Part shown: positions 55,510-64,000 of the stretch, piece by piece | Numbering within the stretch: position 1 is the first letter of the stretch | Layout: each line of letters starts with the position of its first letter | DNA from: Sciurus carolinensis | Taxonomy: Eukaryota > Chordata > Mammalia > Rodentia > Sciuridae | Reading direction: 5' to 3' | Length of the DNA: 64,000 bases | NCBI RefSeq assembly: GCF_902686445.1 | Contig: NC_062227.1 | Span: 19,977,678-20,041,677, forward strand | Program-made: the position numbers and the translations under genes | The notes under the pieces: model-generated | Told to the model about the DNA's origin: nothing | Databases searched by the model: none | Seen by the model: the letters and a program-made list of their open reading frames with translations, nothing else

Positions 55510-55706
55510 TAATTAATTAATTAATTAATTTGTACAGGGGATTGAACCCAGGGGTTAACCACTGAATTGCATCCCCAACCCTTTTAATTTTTCATTTTGA
55601 GACAGGGTCTTGCTAAGTTGCTGAGACTGGCCTCAAACTTGTGATCCTCCTGCCTCAGTCTCCCAAGTTGCTGGGATTACAGGGCTGCACCACCATGCCC
55701 AGCTTG
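55510..55706 (-). repeat. MEN-type SINE, antisense
   Basis: (TTAA)n tail, 'caggggattgaacccagggg' to 'caccaccatgcccagctt'. Confidence 0.92.
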
Positions 55707-55911
55707 TGTGTGTAGTGTTTCAGGAACCTACCAGATTGTTTTGCAGAGTGTCTCTACCATGTACCTCAGCAGCAGGGATCTTTTTTGTCTCCATGCTCAC
55801 CAGTATTTGGCAGTGTCACTTTTTTTTTTTATTCCTAACCCATTCTGATAGGTGTGTAGTGATATTTCATTGTGATTTTAATTTACACTTCCCTAATGGC
55901 TATTGATGTGG

Positions 55912-56008
55912 AACTTTTTTTTTTTTTTTTTTTTTTTGGTGCTGGACATTGAGCACAAAGCTCTATGCATGCCAAGCATGTGCTCTATTACTGAGTCCCT
56001 CAGCTTCA
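55912..56008 (-). repeat. ID SINE, antisense
   Basis: T22 tail, 'ggtgctggacattgagcaca' to 'actgagtccctcagcttc'. Confidence 0.88.
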
Positions 56009-56397
56009 GAAATATTTTTATGTGTGTGCATTTGCCATAAATAATGTATCCTCTTTATGGAAAGGTTTTTCATGATTTTTGTCAATTTTCTAATTGGATT
56101 GTTTGGTTTTTTGGTGTGGAATTTTTAGCTCTTTATATGGTCTGAATACTAGTTATTTGTCAGATAAATGATTTGCAGTTCTTTTCTCCCGGTGTATAGT
56201 TTGTCTTTTCATCGTGAGGAGGGTCTTTTGCAGAGCAAAAGTTTTTTATTTTGATGAATTCCAATTTATTAATTTTTTCTTTTATTACTCATGCTTTTAT
56301 TTCATGTCTATGAACTCCTTACCAATGGGATGTGTTGTGTAAATATTCATATTTGTATTTATATATATAGTGGGGGAGAGTGAATTAATTTAAGCAT

Positions 56398-56745
56398 TTG
56401 GTTCATGTAAGTATAGAGATGTACAAGTTTAGACTTCATGGAGTGGATCAGCAGGCTGGGACCCAGGAAAGAACTGATGTTGTACTTTAATTCCAAAGGC
56501 CATCTGCTGGCATAATTTCCCTTTGATTCTTGAGGAGGTCAGTCTTTTGTTCTATTATTCATGCCTTTTTCTCATTGGATGAGGTCTGGCTCCATTATGG
56601 GGATCCACCTGCTTTACTAAAAATTCCCCTTTTAAAATGTTAATCTTTTCTAAATATCAACAGAGAAACATCCAGAATAATATTTGACCAAATATATGGT
56701 CCCCGTGGCCTTCCAGATTGACACAAAATGAACTATCACAGAAGT
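56398..56745 (-). mobile_element. MaLR-type LTR, antisense
   Basis: 'ctccattatggggatccacc', 'aacagagaaacatccagaat' and 'aaatgaactatcaca' are in the reversed order of MaLR LTRs. Confidence 0.6.
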
Positions 56746-56981
56746 CCTGACTTCTAAATCTTGTTTTCTTCTATGTTTTGTTCCCTTAAAAGTTTATAGT
56801 TCATTGTTTACATTTGAATGTGTGATCTATTCCAATTTTATTTTTTGTATAAGATTTGAGACTTAGATCCCAGTTCTTTTGTTTTGTCTTATGGATATCT
56901 AGTTATTACAATAGCATTTGTTGAAAAAGTGGTTTTTCCTTCAACAAATTGTTTTCTATTTTCATCAGAAATCAAGTGGGC

Positions 56982-57162
56982 TGCCAGACCTGGTGGTGCA
57001 TGCCTATAAGTGACTCAGGAAACTGAGGTAGTAGGATTGCAGGTTCCAAGGCCAGCCTGGGCAACTGAGTGAGACGCTGTCTCCCAAGTAAAGAGAACTG
57101 GGACTGTAGCTTATTGGTAAAGCACCCATAGGTTCAATCCCCAGTTCCCCTGACCCCTCATA
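56982..57162 (+). repeat. MEN-type SINE, sense
   Basis: 'cagacctggtggtgcatgcc' to 'ggttcaatccccagttcccc'. Confidence 0.9.
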
Positions 57163-57429
57163 AAAAGTCATGTGGGCATATTTGTATGAATCTCTTTTTG
57201 GTTTCTGTGGTTTGGCTTCATTCTACCAAGTCCTTTATAACAATGAGGACAATTATTGGAAAAAAGGACTAGAATAGGCTGATCTAAAGACTGATGAAGG
57301 AGATTATGAGGTGAGGTAATCCCATATAGCTTTAATTATATACTAATTAAGGTAGTTATATAATAAGTCTAGAAATTGGGTATACTGATTTCTACCACTA
57401 TTCCTTTTCATAATTGTTTTAGCAGTTGT

Positions 57430-57790
57430 AGCATCCTGATTTACATCCACTCCAAATATGAGATCCTGCTCCTTGGAACCTATCAATGTTACCTCGTTTG
57501 GAAAAGAGGTCTTTACAAGTATGATTAAGTGAAGAATCTTAAGATGAAGAGATTATTCTGGTCACTTACATGTAGTCACTAAATGTCATCACAACAGAGA
57601 AAGTGATATAAAGATACAGCAGGGAGATATTTGAAGATACTGTCCCTGAAAACCAGAGTGATGTGTCTACAAGCCAAAGAATGCCAGTAGCCAGCAGAAG
57701 CTAGAAGAGACAAAGAAGGAGTACTCTCCTAGGGCCTCTGGTGTACATATCAGAGCCTGTTAATTGTACTCCAGTGAGATAACAGCTTTA
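57430..57790 (+). mobile_element. MLT1 LTR, sense
   Basis: 'tgttacctcgtttggaaaag', 'gatgtgtctacaagccaaag' and 'agcagaagctagaagagaca' are in MLT1 order. Confidence 0.75.
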
Positions 57791-57903
57791 GGGCTGTGTA
57801 GATATAGCTCAGTTGGTAGAGTGCCTTTCCTTCAAACACAAGGTCCTGGGTTCAATCACCAGCACCGCAAAAAAGAAGAAAAAAAAAAAAGAGAGAGAGA
57901 GAG
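57791..57903 (+). repeat. ID SINE, sense, well preserved
   Basis: 'gatatagctcagttggtaga' to 'caatcaccagcaccgc', then an A-rich tail passing into (GA)n. Confidence 0.93.
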
Positions 57904-58027
57904 CGATACAACTTATTCCAAAGAACATAATGCTTAGTGCAGTTCTTTTTGTTTTTAATTTTCAGGATCATCCTCCTTTTGTCAATTATGAATAGGAGTG
58001 CTGTAACAATTCATGTGTTTTAAGTTT

Positions 58028-58225
58028 TTTTTTTTCCTTTTCTTTTTATGTGTGGGGGTACTGATGATTGAACCCATAGGCACTCTACCACTGAGCTGTA
58101 TCCTCACCCCTTTTACTTTTATTTTGAGACAGGGTCTCACTAAGGCTTCAAACTTTGAATTCTGCTGCCTTAGCCTCCTGAGTAACTGGGATTACCGCTG
58201 TATGTCTTCACATCTGACATGTGTA
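58028..58225 (-). repeat. MEN-type SINE, antisense
   Basis: 'ggggtactgatgattgaacc' to 'accgctgtatgtcttcacat'. Confidence 0.85.
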
Positions 58226-58589
58226 GGTTTTTGTGTGGATGTGACTTTCAGATCAGGTAGCTAGATAACCTATGAGCATGATTCCTAGACAGTATGGGAA
58301 AACTATTTAGCTTTCTAGGAGACTGCAAATGTGTCTTACAAAGTGACTTTACTCTTTTGTATTTGCATTAGCAATGATGGAGAATATCTATTACTCCATA
58401 TCTTCACCAGCTTTTAATATTGGCAGTTGTTTAGATTTTAGCAACTTGAATAGATGTGCAGTATGTTTATGTTTTAATTCAAATTCCCTAATGAGAAATG
58501 ATGTTACACTGTCTTTTTATATGCTTATTTGCTATTAGTTTTCTTTGGTGAAGTGTTTCTTGAAATCTTTTGCTCAGTTTTTATTTTTT

Positions 58590-58790
58590 TCGTTTTTATT
58601 GTTTTTATTAGTACATTATGGTTACACATAATGTTAGGGTTCGATTTGACTTAACTCTACATGCATGGAATATAATTTGTTCTACTTCAGTTCCCAGGAC
58701 TTCGTAATTCCTCCTCCTCCCTCCTTCTGTTCCCTTCCCTCTATTTCACTGTTCTCTGTTTATTATTTTGCTCAGTTTTTAACGGAGTGG
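58590..58790 (-). mobile_element. L1 3' end, antisense
   Basis: 'agtacattatggttacacat' to 'ctcctccctccttctgttcc', with the pyrimidine-rich complement of an L1 G-rich 3' UTR. Confidence 0.6.
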
Positions 58791-58854
58791 TTTAAAATTT
58801 TTTTTTCTTATGGTTGATTTGTGTATATGTGTGTGAGAGAGGGAAAGAGAGACA

Positions 58855-58920
58855 CAGACAGGCACTGGGCATTGAACCCAAGGGTGCTTTCTGCAACACT
58901 GAGGTATATGCCCAGCCCTA
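58855..58920 (-). repeat. ID half-element, antisense
   Basis: 'cactgggcattgaacccaag' to 'gtatatgcccagcccta'. Confidence 0.82.
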
Positions 58921-59142
58921 TGTATGTATGTATCTATTTATTTATTTTTGGTATCTGGGATTGAACCCAGGAGTGCTTAACACCACATCTCCATGCCTTT
59001 TTATATTTTATTTAGAGACAGGGTCTTGCAGAATTGCTTAGTGCTTCACAGAATTGCTTAGGGCCTCGCTAAGTTGCTGAGGTTGGCTTTGACTCATGAT
59101 CCTTCTGCCTCAGCCTCCCAGGCTGCTGGTATTAAAGGCATC
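58921..59142 (-). repeat. MEN-type SINE, antisense, with internal duplication
   Basis: 'ttggtatctgggattgaacc' to 'gctgctggtattaaaggc'. The stretch 'cagaattgcttag' occurs twice about 19 bases apart (59,028 and 59,047). Confidence 0.88.
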
Positions 59143-59144
59143 CC

Positions 59145-59265
59145 GTCAATTTTCTGAGATAGGGTTTTCCTAAGTTGCTGAGACTGTTTTCAAACTTGTT
59201 CTTCTCCTGTTTCAGCCTGCCAATCACTGTACCTAATAGGTGTGCACCACCAGGTCTGGTTCTTC
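59145..59265 (-). repeat. B1-like SINE part, antisense
   Basis: 'ttttctgagatagggttttc' to 'gtgcaccaccaggtctgg'. Confidence 0.78.
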
Positions 59266-60275
59266 CTGTTGTATGAATTCCTTGTATATTTTGGATACAA
59301 ATCCTTTATCAGCTGTGCATTTTACAAATATTGTTTCCCAGTCTAGCATGCCTGAGGCCCTGGGCAGGGGAGATAAAAGTTCAATGGACTATATTTGTGT
59401 GGTGCTTCCTGGGCTCTCTTCTCTTTTCTGCTGTTCTATATGTCATTCTGTCATTCTTTTGCTTGTACTGTGCTCTCAGGATTAATGTACCTTTATATAA
59501 AGTGTTGAAACTAGATAGTATGTAGCTTTCAACTTTGTTTTTCAGTATTGTGTTGTCTATTCTAGGTGTTTTGTCTTTATTAAGTTTCGGTTCATTTTGT
59601 CCATCTCTACAGAATAGTTTGTTGTGATTTTGATTGGAATTGGGTTGAACCGGTAGATGAAACTGGGAAGAATTGACTTCTTTAACACTATTGAATCTTC
59701 TAATCCACGGACAGGGACTAGGTCTTAGTTTCTTTCATCAGAAATTTGTAGTTTTATGTACACTTTATCCCATCACTGTCCCCTTTACCTTCCCTAGCTC
59801 TGAGCAACCATTAATCTACTCTGTCTCCATAAATTTTCTTATTCTGGACCTTCCATTTCTTTGGAATCATATTATATGATCTTCTGTGACTGGCTTTCAC
59901 TAGCCTAACATTCAGGGTTCATCCATGTTGTAACAGGTACTTCCTTTTTACGATGGACTAATATTCTGTTTTTTATCCATCCATCATCACTTTCTGGACA
60001 TATTGGTTGTTTCTACCTTTTGGTTAGTATGGATAATATTACTCTCAACATTTTGTGTATAAGTTTTTGTGTGGATTATGTACTTTGTTTTTCTTAGGTA
60101 GATTTCTGGGAGTGAAATTATTGGGTCATAGGGTAAACTTAGGTTTAACTGTTTGAGGAACTGTCAGACTGTTTTCTAGAGTGATGGTATGGTTTTATGG
60201 TCCCACCAGCAGTACTTATTATCAGTCTTTTTAATGTTAGTTATCTTAGAGAGTGTGAAATGATACCTCATTGCA

Positions 60276-60740
60276 GGATTTATTTATATATTTATTTATT
60301 TATTTATTTTTAACGCTCTTTATTTGTTCATTTAATACTACCTTCAGTTGGGTACTGTACTATCATGAGAAATAAACAAGTATATTTTTCGTTTCTGGAA
60401 ACTTCTCGTGAGTGAGGATAAATTATATAATATCATACATGGAAAGAATTTAAGAGTAATCCCAATGGATATGATTTAGAGCTTGCACTCAAGGTAAAGC
60501 TAATAGACAAGAACCCTCCCTTAGTTTATGTTACTCATCATTCCATCTAAAAATATTGTTTAGTCCTTGTCCATAAAAATACATGAGTAGAACCTAATAA
60601 TGAGGTAGTACAACAAGGCTAATTGAAAACATCACCATGCTCTGACCCACTCCTCCTCAATTCTGATATTTTTCTACAATCTATTTTGTCTTCAGTTATC
60701 TCCATGTGTTTCTCGGTTGTGGTTGTATAATGATATTTTT
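60276..60740 (-). pseudogene. Retrocopied 3' UTR of an unidentified mRNA (copy 2)
   Basis: Counterpart of 600-1,065, with small indels in the A-rich tail region. Parent gene not recognised. Confidence 0.45.
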
Positions 60741-60744
60741 TTCC

Positions 60745-60835
60745 CCTTCTTTTTCTTTTGCATTGCTGGGAATTGTATCCAGGGTGTTGCACATGCTTGG
60801 CAATTGCTGTACTACTGGGTTAAATCCCCACCCCT
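60745..60835 (-). repeat. ID-type SINE, antisense (copy 2)
   Basis: 'tgctgggaattgtatccagg' to 'ttaaatccccacccc', the partner of 1,070-1,162. Confidence 0.7.
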
Positions 60836-60843
60836 TCATTGAA
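60836..60843. repeat. Target-site duplication of the GNG5 retrocopy, left
   Basis: tcattgaa, repeated at 61,369-61,376 on the other side of the retrocopy. Confidence 0.75.
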
Positions 60844-61368
<525 letters not shown>

Positions 61369-61376
61369 TCATTGAA
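61369..61376. repeat. Target-site duplication of the GNG5 retrocopy, right
   Basis: tcattgaa; partner at 60,836-60,843. Confidence 0.75.
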
Positions 61377-62052
61377 GTTTTGATTTATGTTTCATTAATG
61401 GTTAATAGTGTTGAACATCTTTTTATATTTGCATTGGATATTTTTATACCTTTCTTGGGAAGTGTCTATTTGAATCCTTGGCCCGTTTTCAGTTGGGTCA
61501 TATTTTTATTGAGTTGTAAGGGTTGTTTATGTAGTTTAGATGGAGGTCCATTATTGAATATGTGATTTGCAAACATTTTCCCCCTTGTTTTTAATTATCT
61601 CAAGAATTTCCCTTTAATCCCAAAAGTTCTTAATTTTGATGAGCTTCAGTTTATTTTTTCTTCTGTTGCTCATGCTTTTGGTGTCATATCTAAGAATCTA
61701 TTGCTAAATCTCAGATCATGAAGATTTACTCCTATTCTTTTTCCTCTCAGTTTTGTAGTTTTCATTTAGGTTTTTGATCCATTTTGAATTAGCGTTGTAT
61801 GTATTAGTGTGAAATGAGCATCCAATTTGTGTGTATGTGTTTGTGGCTCTCCAAATAGTCCAGCACCATTTGTTGAAAAGACTTACTTTCTTGAATGATG
61901 GTGGCACCCTGTTGAAAATCAGTTGATGATAGATGCATTGGTTTATTTCTGGTTTATATTTGGACTCTCAGTTCTAGTCCAGTGATAAATTGATTACCTT
62001 TGTTTTGAAGAAAGTTTTAAAATTGTAAAGTGTCAGTTCTATTCTATTCTAT

Positions 62053-62053
<1 letters not shown>

Positions 62054-62106
<53 letters not shown>

Positions 62107-62118
62107 TTTCTTTCTTTT
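62054..62118 (+). repeat. (TTTC)n microsatellite
   Basis: About 15 TTTC units forming the expanded complement of the A tail of the SINE that follows. Absent from copy 1. Confidence 0.95.
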
Positions 62119-62119
62119 G

Positions 62120-62334
62120 TTTTTGTTTTTGTCCTGTACCAGGGACTGAACTCAGGGGCACTTAACCTACTGAGCCACATCCCCAGCCCATTTTTGTATT
62201 TTATTTAGAGACAGGGTCTCACTGAGTAGCTTAGCTCCTTGCTAAGTTGCTAAGGCTGGCTTTGACTGGTGATTCTCCTACCTCAGCATTCTGAGCTATT
62301 GGGATTACAGGTGTGCACCACTGTATCTGGCTGG
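62120..62334 (-). repeat. MEN-type SINE, antisense, with tail (copy 2)
   Basis: 'cctgtaccagggactgaact' to 'gcaccactgtatctggctgg', the partner of 1,399-1,596. Confidence 0.92.
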
Positions 62335-62511
62335 GTTTTATCCTTTTTCAAGAGTATTTTTATTTATTCTCGGTCCTTTGAATTCCATATGAATTTTAGA
62401 ATTAGCTTTTCGATTTCTACAAAGAAACCAGCTGGAATTGTGTTAGGTATTGTTTTAACTATGTAGATCAATCTGGGGAGTAAGGTCACTTTAGCAGTTT
62501 TTAAATTTTTA

Positions 62512-62588
62512 CATTCCAAGTGATTGAACCTAGGGTCTTTTGCATGTTAGGCAAGTGTCCTACCACTAAGCTGTAATCTCAGCTCCAC
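62512..62588 (-). repeat. ID-type SINE, antisense (copy 2)
   Basis: Partner of 1,774-1,850. Confidence 0.7.
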
Positions 62589-62779
62589 CTTAACAATATT
62601 AACATTTCTTGCAGGAAAGGTCTGGTCTGGTAGCACTGAATTCCCTCATTTTTTTGGTCCAAATATTTCTGCCTCATTTAATGTATAATTTTGTAAATAC
62701 AAAATTCTAGTTGGTGATTTTTTTCTTTCAACACACCTTTACACTTTTTCCTCTTTTCTCTTTGCTTGGTTTCTGACAC

Positions 62780-62886
62780 AATACCTTTATTTTATTTATT
62801 TATTTTTATGTGGTGCTGAGGATCAAACCCAGCACCTCACAGATGCAAGAGGAGCACTCTATCACGGAGCCACAATCCCAGCCCTT
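62780..62886 (-). repeat. ID-type SINE, antisense (copy 2)
   Basis: Partner of 2,040-2,148; one base differs in the B-box complement (gatcaaaccc versus gatcgaaccc). Confidence 0.85.
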
Positions 62887-63245
62887 TTCCTGTTTTTGGA
62901 GAGTTTTTTTCCTTAAATCATGAGTAAATGTTGATTTTGTCAAATGGTATTTCTGCACCCGTTGATATGATCGTGTATTTCTTTTTTTTAATTTAGCCTA
63001 AATGTGGTGGTTTAAATTGATTTTGAACATTGAGCTTTCCTGGAATGTACTTCATTTGGTCGTGGTCACATTAACGACCTAATTTGGTCATTCTTTTACA
63101 TTTTACTGAATTTCATTTTCTTTCTTTTTTCATTTTCTTTTGTATTTGTATTTAGGAGAAATGTTGGTTTGCTTTGTTTTTTGTACTTATTTGTTATTGA
63201 TCCACCAGAGCACTAACAGGATACTAGCTTCACAGAATGAATGAG

Positions 63246-63450
63246 GAAACCAGGCATGATGGCACATGCCTATATATCCAAGGGACTTGGTAGACTGAGG
63301 CAGGAGTATTGAAAGTTCAAAGCCAACGTCAGCAAGTTAGTAAATAGCCCTAAATGTCTTAGCAAACTCTGTCTCAAAATAAATAAAAAGGGTGGGATGT
63401 GGCTCAGTGGTAAAGCACCTTGGGTTCAATCTCTGATATCAAAAAAGGGC
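63246..63450 (+). repeat. MEN-type SINE, sense (copy 2)
   Basis: Partner of 2,508-2,712. Confidence 0.9.
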
Positions 63451-63599
63451 TGTGGGAGAGAAGTGTTTCCTTATCTTCTGTTTTATGGGAGAAAATGTGT
63501 AGAATTGGTGGTACTTATTCTTTAAACTTTTGGTAGTGTTTTCCCATGAGTCCTTCTGGGCATGGATTTTTCTTTTTGAGAGTTGGAAGTTTTTATTTA

Positions 63600-63680
63600 T
63601 TTATTTTTTGCTGTGTTGGGGATTTAGCCCAGGTACTCATATAGGTGTAGCACTCTTCACTGAGCTACAACCTCAACCTT
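63600..63680 (-). repeat. ID-type SINE, antisense (copy 2)
   Basis: Partner of 2,862-2,942. Confidence 0.7.
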
Positions 63681-63687
63681 CTCCCAT

Positions 63688-63888
63688 TTTTTGGAACTGG
63701 GGATTGAACCCAGAGGCACTTTACCTTACCACTGAGCTACCTCTCTAGTCTTTTTAACTTTTGGTTTTGAGTCAGGGTCTTGCTCAATTTCTTAGGGCCT
63801 CACTAAAGTTCGTGAGTCTGACCTGGAACTTGGAATCCTCCTGCCTCACCCTCCCAAGTTGCTGGGTTTACAGGTGTGCCAGCCCTTA
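63688..63888 (-). repeat. MEN-type SINE, antisense (copy 2)
   Basis: Partner of 2,950-3,150. Confidence 0.9.
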
Positions 63889-64000
63889 GCTCCTTTTGAG
63901 AAGTTTTTATATCACCAGATTGCTTTCTTTGATAGTTATTGGGCTGTTCAAACAGTCTATTTCTTATTGTGGGAATTAAGATACTTTGGGTTTTTTTTGG

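Larger units (their letters stand above)
54620..58560 (-). mobile_element. Antisense L1 mosaic
   Basis: Reverse L1 text resumes repeatedly between later insertions: 'tattgctgagtagtcttctg' (55,298), 'tcatcgtgaggagggtcttt' (56,210), 'ctagttattacaatagcatt' (56,900) and 'tactccatatcttcaccagc' (58,392). It is split by SINEs, a MaLR LTR and MLT1. Confidence 0.75.

Overview
This window is non-coding-looking mammalian DNA, most probably from a squirrel-family rodent (Sciuridae: marmot, ground squirrel or relative). The main evidence is its dominant repeats. Dozens of copies of a composite SINE join a 7SL/B1-like left half to a tRNA-derived ID right half (the MEN-type B1-ID dimer known from squirrels). 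Many single ID elements are also present, together with L1, MaLR/MLT1 LTRs, MIR, HAL1 and fossil DNA transposons. No bacterial features or intact multi-exon genes are present. Most open frames longer than 60 codons are chance frames inside repeats.

Layout. 1-6.5 kb: antisense L1 packed with SINEs; its first 3.3 kb is copy 1 of a segmental duplication. 6.5-25 kb: old repeats and stretches I cannot identify, with a 100-N assembly gap at 23,009-23,108. 25-33 kb: a wrecked class-I-like endogenous retrovirus (5' LTR, lysine-tRNA-like primer site, gag-like remnant, reverse transcriptase with YVDD, RNase H remnant, short 3' LTR remnant). It is invaded by a 5'-truncated L1 with target-site duplications, and its 5' LTR carries a further insertion. 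33-39 kb: HAL1, L1 and MaLR LTRs in both orientations, plus a young ID element. 39.9-41.0 kb: a strong CpG island with a perfect GTCACGTGAC palindrome, an ETS site, a GC-rich 8-bp minisatellite, a candidate non-coding first exon and a 145-bp tandem repeat. 41-52 kb: a putative 9.8-kb intron leading to a recognisable but broken first coding exon of ARHGAP12 (50,201-50,933) with splice-like borders. 52-59 kb: MIR, MLT1 and L1 mosaic. 59.7-64 kb: copy 2 of the duplication.

Main biological points. (1) The two window ends are copies of one another, about 1-2.5% diverged in the stretches I compared by eye and about 60 kb apart. (2) Copy 2 holds a GNG5 retrocopy on the minus strand whose 68-codon frame, including the CSFL prenylation box, is fully open. 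Copy 1 has lost that coding part through a deletion of about 1.06 kb with microhomology, so the direction of change can be read. (3) The ARHGAP12-like exon keeps splice-site-like borders and lies downstream of an undecayed CpG island, yet has in-frame stops and indels. That suggests an unprocessed duplicate pseudogene whose promoter may still be active. No previously unknown multi-gene system was found; the novelty lies in the duplication, retrocopy and nested-insertion structure.
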